The notes beneath the pieces are model-generated. The model saw nothing but the letters and a program-made list of their open reading frames with translations, ran no database searches and was not told the origin of the DNA. Made by a program: the position numbers and the translations under genes. A stretch of 64,000 nucleotides of DNA, from contig JAHJKA010000033.1 in the NCBI GenBank assembly GCA_018822545.1, positions 1 to 64,000 on the forward strand. Direction: 5' to 3'. Source of the stretch: Pseudomonadota bacterium. Its GTDB lineage: Bacteria; Desulfobacterota; Desulfobulbia; Desulfobulbales; SURF-16. The stretch's first letter is position 1; each line of letters opens with the position of its first letter. Shown piece after piece: positions 9,123-17,062 of this stretch.

Positions 9123-9277
9123 TTGGTGGTCTCCACCATGCAGAGCTCCACAGAGACCATCTTCTACGGGCTGGCTGTCTCTTTCGGAAGTATCGGCGGC
9201 ACACCCGCCATATCGCAGCTCTCTAGGTCGATGGGGGGGTGCTGGCCGCGGTGGTAGTCTATAAGCGCTGGTTTTAA
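9123..9277 (+). pseudogene. Frameshifted remnant of an spmB 3' end
   Basis: The segment matches the 3' end of the intact spmAB gene at 3528-3691. It shares 17 identical bases (TGGTCTCCACCATGCAG at 9127-9143 and 3528-3544). It translates as VVSTMQSSTETIFYGLAV in one frame, against VSTMQGSTETTFYVLAV in the intact gene. After a frame change it gives GVLAAVVVYKRWF and a TAA at 9275-9277, against GVLAAVLVCNLWF. The divergence shows it came from a different allele or paralogue, not a recent copy. No start or upstream part is present. The bases from 9278 to 9378 hold no gene; the sequence AAGCAGAAATAA also follows the intact copy (about 3829). Confidence 0.85.
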
Positions 9278-9378
9278 AAGCCGAAAGCAGAAATAAGAAG
9301 ATGAGAAGATGGAAGGGGCTGCGGCCCAGCCTTTAGTATTATTCTTATTTCGCAACTGCTTACTTCTCAAATTCTGAT

Positions 9379-10296
9379 CTACAGCTCAATCTCCATACCC
9401 TCCCGGGCAAAAAAGATGTGGGGTTCAGATTCAGAACCTTTCTGGCAGTAGATTGTAGACAGGGCGTCGTACTGGTCATCGGTGCGCATGGGCTCATGGT
9501 GGAAAAGCGCCATGGTTTTCACCTGGGCTCTCTTGGCCTGGGCGATGGCAAACTCAATGGAGCTATGCCCCCAGCCTTGTTTGCCGTCATCAAACTCTTT
9601 CTGGGTGTATTGACTGTCCTGGACAAGGAGGTCGGCGTCGGCAATAAACTGTTCAATGGCCCGGTTCTGTTCGGCGGCCACAAGCTCACCTTCGGCAGCC
9701 ATCATCTCGTCATAGGAGGGATCCTGCGGGTCGGTGACAAAGACATTGGTGAAGGGTTCGGTGTCGTAGGCGGTGCAGAAGATTTTATTCTTGTATTCAA
9801 AACGATAGCCCAGGCAGAGGATGGGATGGTTCAGATATTTGGTGGTGAGCTTTATGCCGTCGCCCAGATCAATGCTCCCCTCTTTGAGCGGGAAATAGGT
9901 GATTTTGGCGCCGAGCTCCACTTCGCGCACCGGGAAATAGCGATAGGTGAGCTGGCCGCCGACGATTTTTTCCAGGGTATCCTGTTCGTATGAAACCGGC
10001 CCGCAAACCTTGATCTTGGTGCCGGGGATATAGAGAGGCGCGAAGAAGGGGAAGCCCATGATGTGATCCCAATGGGTGTGGCTGAGGAAAATTTCGGTGT
10101 CAATGGGCCCGTTGGGCAGGTCCTGGTTCATCATATGATTACCAAGTTCCCGCAGGCCGGAGCCGGCATCGATAATGAGCAGCCGGTTAAGTTCAGGGAA
10201 ACGCAGCTCAATACAGGCGGTGTTGCCGCCATACTTCATAGTTTGTGGACCTGGACAGGGGATGGAACCACGGACGCCCCAGAATTTTATTTTCAT
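9379..10296 (-). CDS. Metallo-beta-lactamase-fold hydrolase
   Basis: A 305-aa cytoplasmic MBL-fold metal hydrolase. The N-terminus MKIKFWGVRGSIPCPGP and the YGGNTACIEL strand are typical of the subgroup related to cyclic phosphodiesterases and PhnP-like enzymes. The metal motif is LSHTHWDHIMGFPFF (HxHxDH with tryptophan in the loop). Later ligands are likely H in KYLNHPIL, D in CTAYDTEP and H in LFHHEPM. The substrate is unknown. ATG at 10296; it is the only gene in its transcription unit, downstream of the HDOD gene with about 165 bp between. Confidence 0.85.
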   Translation of the reverse strand: MKIKFWGVRGSIPCPGPQTMKYGGNTACIELRFPELNRLLIIDAGSGLRELGNHMMNQDLPNGPIDTEIFLSHTHWDHIMGFPFFAPLYIPGTKIKVCGPVSYEQDTLEKIVGGQLTYRYFPVREVELGAKITYFPLKEGSIDLGDGIKLTTKYLNHPILCLGYRFEYKNKIFCTAYDTEPFTNVFVTDPQDPSYDEMMAAEGELVAAEQNRAIEQFIADADLLVQDSQYTQKEFDDGKQGWGHSSIEFAIAQAKRAQVKTMALFHHEPMRTDDQYDALSTIYCQKGSESEPHIFFAREGMEIEL

Positions 10297-10462
10297 GGTC
10301 TTGAATTCCCACCTTTGAAGAACGCCTCGTCGTCGAGCTTGAAGCGTGTGGTCAGCAGAATGTATGTTTTAAGCCACGGAATGTACCGAAGGCACGGACG
10401 AATAAAAAAAATCTTCTCGTGCCATCTGTGGGTCCCGTTGCGCGTCTTAACGGCAAGCCCTA

Positions 10463-11347
10463 CTACTTGGCGACCTGGAGGAAGACCTGGGCTTTTTCGA
10501 CTTCCAGTTCCACCGTGGAATAGAGGGCTGAAATCTCATGCCAGTCGAGGCCGCTGTCATTGATGACCTGCTGGACCTGGGCCGGTTCCTGGTAAAGATC
10601 TCCGGCAGAACCGAATTCAAAGAGATTGGCATATAAATTGGCCAGGGCAATGGTCTGCACCAGCGGTCTGTTTTCATCAGTGGCTTTTTGCGGAGTATGG
10701 TGGTGCCAGAGGGTTTCGATCATATTATCGTTAAGCTGCCATTTGCGGGCGATGATCCTGCCGGTGGTGCGATGGTCAAAACCGAAGATCATGGCCTCGG
10801 CCCGTACCAGGGAACAGCGTTGCAGGTTGCATAACTCTATGACCTTGCGATAGTCATCGGGAAAGCAGTTGCTCAAGGGTATTTTTCCCAGATCATGGAG
10901 AAGACCGGCCACAAAAAATTCCTCCCGTTGGGCAAGGGGGATGTTTGCCAGGGCAGCGATGGATTTTGCCGTGACCCCAACACAGATGGAGTGGGCAAGA
11001 AATTGATCCATGGAGAGGCATTCCATTCCCTCCTTGCCAACGCTGCCTAGGATCGCGGTGGACAGGGCAAGATTTTTTACGGTGTTGATGCCCAGCATGA
11101 TAATGGCTCGGGTCAGGGAGGTGATCTGGTTAGGCAGAGAATAATAGGCGGAGTTGATGAGTTTTAGGACCTGACCGGTGAGAACCGGGTCAAGGGAAAT
11201 GACGCGGTTGAGATCATTGGGGGAGGTGGTAGGTTGGTTGCAGACCTCCAGTACCTTGGTGACTGTGGTGGATAGACTGGGCATCCGGTCGATATACTCA
11301 CGGATCTTGTCGAGATAATGTTGGGTTGTTGAGTCTATATCTGTCAT
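10463..11347 (-). CDS. HDOD-domain signalling protein
   Basis: A 294-aa protein made almost entirely of an HDOD domain (HD-related output domain). Typical segments are RMPSLSTTVTKVLEVCNQP, VISLDPVLTGQVLKLINSAYYSLP, ITSLTRAIIMLGINTVKNLALS and the HD-like FFVAGLLHDLGKIPL. HDOD proteins act in signal networks of motility, biofilm and stress responses, often with no detectable hydrolase activity; here an HD pair is kept (LLHDLGK). A second HDOD protein occurs at 30166. A stem GGCACG...CGTGCC lies just downstream (about 10393-10423), without a proper T-run. Confidence 0.88.
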   Translation of the reverse strand: MTDIDSTTQHYLDKIREYIDRMPSLSTTVTKVLEVCNQPTTSPNDLNRVISLDPVLTGQVLKLINSAYYSLPNQITSLTRAIIMLGINTVKNLALSTAILGSVGKEGMECLSMDQFLAHSICVGVTAKSIAALANIPLAQREEFFVAGLLHDLGKIPLSNCFPDDYRKVIELCNLQRCSLVRAEAMIFGFDHRTTGRIIARKWQLNDNMIETLWHHHTPQKATDENRPLVQTIALANLYANLFEFGSAGDLYQEPAQVQQVINDSGLDWHEISALYSTVELEVEKAQVFLQVAK

Positions 11348-11503
11348 TGGATAGAGTATGCCCGAAGGGAAGTTCCTATCATTCTAATATGCTTATAAAA
11401 GAGCGGTCAAGGAAAGGTAGGTAAAAAGGCAACAATAAAAAGACTTTGCCTTGCCATCTCTTTACGGTAAAGAAACCAGGAACCCTTTCCCCCTTAACAA
11501 TAG

Positions 11504-13165
11504 ATGAAAAAAAATATCATGGCTGAAAAAAAATATGGCATCGGTATCGATACCGGCGGCACCTACACTGATGGCGTTTTAATCGATCTTGCCGATAATA
11601 CCGTGCTGGCAACAGCAAAAAGTCCCACCACTCACTACGAGTTAAGTCACGGTATCTCCTTGTGCTTACGCGATATTCTTGTGGAGAGCAAGGTTAAACC
11701 CCAGGATGTGGATTTGGTTGCGGTTTCCACCACCCTTGCCACCAATGCTGTGGTTGAGAATAAGGGGGATACAGTCGGCCTTATCGTTGCTGGTTTTTCC
11801 AAGCATTTTAGTTTGCCGGTGGTGTCTGTCCAATACATTGAAGGCGGCCATACTCTCCAGGGCGAGGAGGAAAATGCCCTTGATATGGAGGCCTTGATCC
11901 AGGCGGTCAGCGATCTGAAGGGCCATGTTGATGCCTATGTTGTCTGTGCGGCCATGAGTATCAAGAACCCGACCCATGAAATGGTGATGGCCAAGGCGAT
12001 CAGTATGATTGACCCGTGTCCTGTCTTTATGTCCCACGAGGTCTCCCAGCGTCCCGGCATCAAGGAGCGGGCGGCCACGGCAGTGTTGAATGCCCGCCTG
12101 CGTCCGGTGATGGAGGATTTTCTCATGGGTATGCAGGATGCTCTGGTGGCCCTCGGCCTGGCGCGCAATGTCATGATTGTCCGTGGTGACGCCACCCCCA
12201 TGAATATTGCAGATACGTCACGGCAGGCCGCCTCCACCGTGGCCTCCGGACCGGCAGCCACGGCCTGGTATGGACTGAGTTTTTCCCCGGACGATGATGC
12301 GGTTATTGTGGATGTGGGGGGTACCACCACCGACATTACCATGATCCAGGGGAGGAAGCCGACCCTCACCGAGGATGGCAGCCTTATCGGCGGCTGGCAG
12401 ACCCACGTTGATTCGGTGAAGATGTCCACTGTCGGCGCCGGTGGCGACAGCCATGCTGCCTTTGATGTCAAGGGGGGAGTGACTGTGGGGCCGGATCGGG
12501 TCGTGCCTCTGGCCATGGCCACCATGATCGCTTCTCCTCAAGAGTGGATTGGCAAGGGGTTGAAGTCGCGGCTCATTGCCGTCTCCCCTGATCTGAGCGA
12601 AGAAGAGGCGGGGCATGACCCGGTCTTGGAGCATCTGTACAAAACCGGCCCGGCCACCCCGGCCATGTTGACCAGCCATTTCGAGATTGCGGAGATCACC
12701 CTGGTCAGTCACCTGCGTGATCTGGTGAAGATGCAGCTCGTTTTTGAGACCGGCTTTACCCCCACCGACGCCCTCCATGTCCTGGGAGAGCTTGAGCTTG
12801 GCAACACCGAGATGGCGCACCAGGGCGCTGAGATTCTGGCTGCCGAGTGTGGTATGGGTGTCCAGGAATTTGCCCGCGAGGTTCTTGATCAGCTGGCCCA
12901 AAAAATTGAGGTTGCTATCCTTGATCATATCCTTGATGCCGAGACCGGGAAAACCTTGTCGGGCTTCTACCCCGGCTACCAAAAGAGTCTGGTGCTTGAT
13001 CTGCATTTTCAGCTTAAAATGAATCTTGTTGGCATTGGCGCTGCTGCCCGTTTTATTTTGCCCAAGGTTGCAAAACGTTTGGGAACACAGGTGGTTTTTC
13101 CTGCTCATTATGAGGTGGGTAACGCCTTGGGGGCGATTCTTATGGCCAATGGCAACAAGGGGTGA
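11504..13165 (+). CDS. Hydantoinase/oxoprolinase-family ATPase (HyuA-like)
   Basis: A member of the hydantoinase A/oxoprolinase family, which uses ATP to open cyclic amides, with an actin/Hsp70-like ATP fold. The N-terminus carries YGIGIDTGGTYTDGVLIDL (phosphate-1 loop), and the middle carries VIVDVGGTTTDITMI (phosphate-2) and VGAGGDSHAAFDVKGG. At 553 aa it is shorter than classical HyuA (about 690 aa), and no HyuB subunit lies nearby, so the reaction is uncertain. Starts at 11504 and 11519 are both ATG with no strong Shine-Dalgarno. A 62-aa gene follows after 3 bp and is probably cotranscribed. Confidence 0.82.
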   Translation: MKKNIMAEKKYGIGIDTGGTYTDGVLIDLADNTVLATAKSPTTHYELSHGISLCLRDILVESKVKPQDVDLVAVSTTLATNAVVENKGDTVGLIVAGFSKHFSLPVVSVQYIEGGHTLQGEEENALDMEALIQAVSDLKGHVDAYVVCAAMSIKNPTHEMVMAKAISMIDPCPVFMSHEVSQRPGIKERAATAVLNARLRPVMEDFLMGMQDALVALGLARNVMIVRGDATPMNIADTSRQAASTVASGPAATAWYGLSFSPDDDAVIVDVGGTTTDITMIQGRKPTLTEDGSLIGGWQTHVDSVKMSTVGAGGDSHAAFDVKGGVTVGPDRVVPLAMATMIASPQEWIGKGLKSRLIAVSPDLSEEEAGHDPVLEHLYKTGPATPAMLTSHFEIAEITLVSHLRDLVKMQLVFETGFTPTDALHVLGELELGNTEMAHQGAEILAAECGMGVQEFAREVLDQLAQKIEVAILDHILDAETGKTLSGFYPGYQKSLVLDLHFQLKMNLVGIGAAARFILPKVAKRLGTQVVFPAHYEVGNALGAILMANGNKG

Positions 13166-13168
13166 GCC

Positions 13169-13357
13169 ATGAAGTCCTCGCCTGAATCTCAGGGGGATGC
13201 GGCTGTTGTCCTGACTGAGTTGAAACTGAAAATCAATGCTGATCTCCACCGCGCCTTTCAGCGCTGTGTCTGGATAATTGTTCACGAGACTGGTCGCAGT
13301 CAGGTGGATGTCATGCATGAGATGGTGGAAGATTTTTTACGCAAGCACGGTTGCTAA
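13169..13357 (+). CDS. Small protein, possible ribbon-helix-helix type
   Basis: A 62-aa soluble protein starting 3 bp after the hydantoinase-like gene, clearly in the same operon. The segment VLTELKLKINADLHRAFQRC followed by a helix-turn-helix-like HETGRSQVDVMHEMVEDFL resembles ribbon-helix-helix proteins (a short strand and two helices), but I cannot assign it with certainty. No toxin partner is adjacent. Confidence 0.65.
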   Translation: MKSSPESQGDAAVVLTELKLKINADLHRAFQRCVWIIVHETGRSQVDVMHEMVEDFLRKHGC

Positions 13358-13498
13358 ATGGAGTTTTTTTCACCTCCGATATCTTGGTTTCAAATATCAA
13401 TTCCCAGGGGAAGCGCATTTAAAAATATAAAAGACTATTTCTGTTTGCTATACTCAGGGCAGGGCTAAAGCAGTGTTCTGTTGGGGAGGGTGAATGGT

Positions 13499-14065
13499 AT
13501 GGGTAGATTTTTGAGAGGTTCCTTGGGGCTGCTGGTCGTGCTCCTGATCCATGGCTGTGCCAACCATGTCAGTGTCGATTATGATCGAGCAATTAATTTC
13601 CGAGAGTATAAAACCTATGTACTGCTGGCCAAATCCGAAAAGTCGACAGAAGATACGCGCCTCAACAGTCCGTTCATTGACAAGCGTATCGCCACGGCTC
13701 TTGAAAATGAATTAAAGATAAAAGGTTTTGACCTGAACCCAGGCAACCCGGATTTGCATGTGAGGTATCAGATAAATCTTAAACAGGAAGTTGCCAGTGA
13801 TACCAGTGGTGTCAGCATGATGCTTGGCAGCGGCATGGGCAGAACCGGTTTTGGCATGGGATTTAATGTCCCGCACAACGATGTGGAATCCTATGAAAAA
13901 TGTATGCTGACAATTGATGTCATTGCCGCAAAAACAGAGCAAGTCATCTGGCGCGGTACAAGCATGCGAAGAATATCCGAGACCTATACAGCCACGGAAT
14001 TAGATACGTTTTTCAAGGGCTTTGTTAAAGAAATTTTGGTGAAATTCCCGCCCCTCAATGAATAA
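13499..14065 (+). CDS. DUF4136 lipoprotein
   Basis: A 188-aa lipoprotein. The signal peptide ends in the lipobox LLIHGC, so cysteine is acylated and the protein is anchored in an envelope membrane. After it come DYDRAINFREYKTYVLL and the C-terminal VKEILVKFPP, typical of DUF4136, whose function is unknown. A TTG at 13481 is in frame, but GGGGAGGG at 13483-13490 is a ribosome binding site for the ATG at 13499. A TATACT -10-like box lies at 13449-13454. A terminator shared with nhaD follows. Confidence 0.85.
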   Translation: MGRFLRGSLGLLVVLLIHGCANHVSVDYDRAINFREYKTYVLLAKSEKSTEDTRLNSPFIDKRIATALENELKIKGFDLNPGNPDLHVRYQINLKQEVASDTSGVSMMLGSGMGRTGFGMGFNVPHNDVESYEKCMLTIDVIAAKTEQVIWRGTSMRRISETYTATELDTFFKGFVKEILVKFPPLNE

Positions 14066-14121
14066 CAATTCTTGAAGCTGGTGAGGGTGGGCAGCCCTCT
14101 GCAAATCTGTCTGCTCTATAT

Positions 14122-14173
14122 AAAAAAAAGCCCTTTGTCTCGCGCTCAAAGCGTAAAGACAAAGGGCTTTTTT
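14122..14173. terminator. Bidirectional terminator between convergent genes
   Basis: A stem AAAGCCCTTTGTCT / AGACAAAGGGCTTT with an inner GCGCT/AGCG pair is flanked by A-run and T-run, so it works on both strands. It serves the lipoprotein gene (+) and nhaD (-). Confidence 0.92.
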
Positions 14174-14183
14174 GCGTGCTGTC

Positions 14184-15620
14184 TTATTGAACAAAACGGC
14201 TACTGTTTATCAGAAAATGGACCCAGATGCTGGCGCCATAACCCAAGGCGATGACCGGAGTCCACTTCAGATGGCCAAAGAAGGTGTACATGCCGCGGGC
14301 TTGGCCCATGAGGGCCACCCCGGCCGCAGAGCCGATGGAGAGCAGGCTGCCACCCACCCCGGCGGTGAGGGTGACCAGCAACCACTGGCCCTCAGACATA
14401 TGCGGATTCATGGTGAGCACGGCAAACATCACCGGAATATTATCGACAATGGCCGACAGAAATCCCACGGTGATATTGGCCTGGGTAGCACCCCAGCCGG
14501 TGTACATGGTCTGGGAGACCAGGGTCAAGTAACCAATAAAACCAAGGCCGCCTACACAGAGGATAACGCCGTAGAAAAACATCAGGGTGTCCCACTCGGC
14601 CCGGGCAATACTGGCAAAGATGTCAAAGGGCACGGTGTCGCCGATCTGTTGATCGGTATCAGAGGTGCGCCTTCTGAGTTGTTCGCCCGCTTTTTTATGG
14701 GTTTTCTTAAGATAGAAACCGAAAAATTTCAGGTAGGCCAGACCGGTCATCATACCCAACATGGGCGGCAGGTGGAAGAAATTGTGGAAGCACACTGCCG
14801 TAGAAATGGTGAGCAGAAACAGCACCATAACCACCACCGCACCCCGTTTCATGTTGACATTGATTTCGCAGGACTGGGGCTGGGCATTGGCCACGGCAAA
14901 ACTCATGATAAAGGCCGGCACCAGCCAGTTGACCACCGAGGGGATAAAGAGGTTGAAAAAGGTCCAGAAGTCAATAATACCCTTCTGCCAGACCATCAGG
15001 GTGGTGATGTCGCCGAAGGGTGAAAAGGCGCCGCCGGCATTGGCTGCCACCACGATATTGATACAGGCCAGACTGATGAATTTGGCATTGTCCTTGCCAA
15101 TGGCCATGACCACGGCACACATGAGAAGGGCCGTGGTGAGGTTGTCGGCAACCGGCGAGATGAAAAAGGCCAGGAGGCCGGTGATCCAGAACAGTTTACG
15201 CAGGGAGAAGCCGCCACAGACCAGGCGCACCCGCAGGGCCTCAAAAACCCGGCGTTCTTCCATGGCGTTGATGTAGGTCATGGCCACCAGCAGGAAGAGG
15301 AAGAGCTCGGCATACTCAAGGATATTATGACGAACGGCTATCTCGGCGGCATGGTTCATGCCATGGGTGCCGTAGATATAGCCGATCATACCCCAGATCA
15401 AACCGGCAGCAAGCAGCACCGGCTTTGATTTGCGCAGATGGATGAACTCCTCGCCCATGACCAAAAGATAGGCTACCACAAAGATGGCCAGCGCCGCATA
15501 GCCGATGCCATGGGCGGTGAGATCAAGATTGGTGCCGTGGACCGCTTCGGCGGCAAGGGCTAGGGACGGTAGCTGCAAGCAGGCAAGAAAGGCTGCCAGG
15601 GTGGGGATGATTCGTTTCAC
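14184..15620 (-). CDS. nhaD: NhaD-type Na+/H+ antiporter
   Basis: A 478-aa inner-membrane antiporter of the ion transporter superfamily, exchanging Na+ (or Li+) for protons. It begins with a cleavable-looking hydrophobic leader and has about 11-13 further membrane segments. Diagnostic segments are FISPVADNLTTALLMCAVVM and GGAFSPFGDITTLMVWQ, which carry the conserved Asp and Thr/Ser residues of the two opposed half-helix regions. The start is GTG at 15620 with AAGGAG about 8 nt upstream. The 180-bp leader contains a small GCCA/TGGC hairpin but no riboswitch I can recognise. Confidence 0.92.
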   Translation of the reverse strand: MKRIIPTLAAFLACLQLPSLALAAEAVHGTNLDLTAHGIGYAALAIFVVAYLLVMGEEFIHLRKSKPVLLAAGLIWGMIGYIYGTHGMNHAAEIAVRHNILEYAELFLFLLVAMTYINAMEERRVFEALRVRLVCGGFSLRKLFWITGLLAFFISPVADNLTTALLMCAVVMAIGKDNAKFISLACINIVVAANAGGAFSPFGDITTLMVWQKGIIDFWTFFNLFIPSVVNWLVPAFIMSFAVANAQPQSCEINVNMKRGAVVVMVLFLLTISTAVCFHNFFHLPPMLGMMTGLAYLKFFGFYLKKTHKKAGEQLRRRTSDTDQQIGDTVPFDIFASIARAEWDTLMFFYGVILCVGGLGFIGYLTLVSQTMYTGWGATQANITVGFLSAIVDNIPVMFAVLTMNPHMSEGQWLLVTLTAGVGGSLLSIGSAAGVALMGQARGMYTFFGHLKWTPVIALGYGASIWVHFLINSSRFVQ

Positions 15621-15800
15621 AATAAATCTCCTTCGGAAGTCAGGTGAAAATAAATAAGTCTTAGGGGAGTTGATTTTGCCAATGTATGCCCTTTCATTCT
15701 TGTCTGTCCATAAAAAATGTCAGCGCCAAGGTATCTGGCACATAAGAGGGCGAGGGTGAAAACTGTAACGCGAAGATGTGAGCGTTGTTATTAATTTTTT

Positions 15801-16478
15801 TTACATGCGGCCCCAGACTGCCAGGTGGCGGTCACTCACCTCTCGGCATTGGAAGTCGAGATTGTGTGCGTGAAGTTGAGCAGTTACCTCGTCAACACGG
15901 TAGGCTGCCAGCAGGGAACAGCAAAAATCGTCTTGCAGGATCTGCGGCTCAGTGGCGCTGTATTTTTTGACAATGGCCGCCGCTGCCCTTTCGGAATCTG
16001 GTCGGCAGAGATCCATAACTAATACCAGGGCACCAGGTGCGGCCACCCTGCTAATGGTCTGCCACAAGACGGCGGGCTCGGCCAGATGATGAAGCAGGCT
16101 GTTGGACAAAATCACCTGCCATCTGCCGAAATTACTGGGAAGGGGTAGGCAGCATTGTTGCAGGCTAACAGAAGAGTCATTGATACCCTTGGCCATAGCG
16201 CGACCATGGCTCAGCATGGCCGCGGAGCCGTCAATACCGAGGCAGGTGCAGCCGGGGAATTTTTGGGCAAAGTCGAAAAGGATCTGACCAGGGCCGCAGC
16301 CCAAATCAAGAACACGGGCGTGCCCTGTGAAGTCGGAGAATGCCATGGCAAACAGGCGTAAGAACTGAGCGTTTGCCTGGCTGAAATCAGCCTCAGCATA
16401 GGCCTGGGCCTGGGCTAAGCCCTCCATGAGTTCTGGTTCCGGCGTACGTTCCAAGAAAATCTCCAAAAAAAATCCCAT
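15801..16478 (-). CDS. Class I SAM-dependent methyltransferase
   Basis: A cytoplasmic methyltransferase of about 225 aa. Motif I is RVLDLGCGPGQILFDFAQKF, motif II contains LGIDGSAAML, and the post-motif region is WQVILSNSLLHHLAEP. The N-terminal ERTPEPELM...QAQAYAEADF segment is typical of a small family of bacterial methyltransferases with unknown substrates. The start is doubtful: ATG 16478 and TTG 16487 both lie inside the terminator hairpin of the gene upstream, and the next methionine (16427) would cut off part of the conserved N-terminus. Confidence 0.82.
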   Translation of the reverse strand: MGFFLEIFLERTPEPELMEGLAQAQAYAEADFSQANAQFLRLFAMAFSDFTGHARVLDLGCGPGQILFDFAQKFPGCTCLGIDGSAAMLSHGRAMAKGINDSSVSLQQCCLPLPSNFGRWQVILSNSLLHHLAEPAVLWQTISRVAAPGALVLVMDLCRPDSERAAAAIVKKYSATEPQILQDDFCCSLLAAYRVDEVTAQLHAHNLDFQCREVSDRHLAVWGRM

Positions 16479-16497
16479 CCTTGGCAAGGGTGGGATT
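16465..16497 (-). terminator. Rho-independent terminator overlapping the methyltransferase start
   Basis: Read on the minus strand, AATCCCACCCTT-GCC-AAGGATGGGATT is a near-perfect hairpin followed by eight T. It closes the SH3-protein gene and contains the candidate start codons of the methyltransferase. Confidence 0.85.
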
Positions 16498-16528
16498 AGA
16501 AAATGAATTCATTAAGGGAAAAGTGATG

Positions 16529-16987
16529 TTACCAGCCCCACAGGAGATCGCGCTTGATCCAACCCTCAACATTCTCCTCATCGTGACGAACCTTGACCCA
16601 ATCACCTTTCGTTTCAACGGAGCTGAAAACCACACCTCGTTTGGCCTGGCGCACTATTTTGTAACCGGTGCCCGGGCCACTGCGCAGATTGATGGCCCCT
16701 TTTTTAACCACCAGATGCGGGGTGCGGTCCACCAGTTTTTTGTAGACCCAGCCCTTATCATTTTCAAAATCGACAACTCGGTACCAGCTCCCTTTTGAAC
16801 CAATAACCTTGAGGGGATAGCCACGGCCAAGCTCCCAGAGGATCTTGTATTTCGAGCCAGGGCCGCTGCGCAGATTAATCATGTCAGCATCAACGCTGAC
16901 CATCTGGGCCTGGGCCAATGATGTTGAAGTTGCCAGGAGCAAAAAGGCGAGAAGTGTGGGGAACAACTTACGTATCATAGAATTCAT
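16529..16987 (-). CDS. Secreted protein with two bacterial SH3 domains
   Basis: A 152-aa exported protein. A signal peptide (RKLFPTLLAFLLLATSTSLAQAQ) is followed by two SH3b (SH3_3) domains, about residues 30-85 and 92-148. Each has the INLRSGPG-KYKI/GYKI turn and a late W-V-K/Y-strand (GWVYKKL, GWIKRDLL). Such domains bind cell-wall peptides or mediate contacts in the periplasm; there is no catalytic domain. ATG at 16987. A terminator follows, so it is a separate unit. Confidence 0.9.
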   Translation of the reverse strand: MNSMIRKLFPTLLAFLLLATSTSLAQAQMVSVDADMINLRSGPGSKYKILWELGRGYPLKVIGSKGSWYRVVDFENDKGWVYKKLVDRTPHLVVKKGAINLRSGPGTGYKIVRQAKRGVVFSSVETKGDWVKVRHDEENVEGWIKRDLLWGW

Positions 16988-17062
16988 TCCATCGATTTTA
17001 TAGACAAAGCTTTTGTAAACTACCGATCTGCAAAGAAACTGTCCAGTGAAAAAAGGTTTTAA

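Noticed and set aside
9043..9264. Open frame starting with GTG right after the C39-like gene
   Set aside because: It runs through the spmB remnant in another frame and has no homology or ribosome binding site; considered as a peptide substrate for the peptidase and not supported.
9278..9378. Similarity of TTGAGAAGTAAG-like sequence near 9350 to the repeat at 58783
   Set aside because: Only about 11 bases are shared in simple purine-rich sequence; not enough to claim a repeat family.
12218..13318. 366-codon open frame on the minus strand
   Set aside because: Antisense to the hydantoinase-like gene; its composition (His, Gly, Arg-rich, no domain) is typical of a shadow frame.
14172..15023. 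283-codon open frame on the plus strand
   Set aside because: Antisense to nhaD, which has clear family motifs; His/Gly-rich translation is a shadow.
15621..15800. Possible Na+ or Li+ riboswitch in the nhaD leader
   Set aside because: Only a small hairpin is visible; I could not match the known consensus cores.
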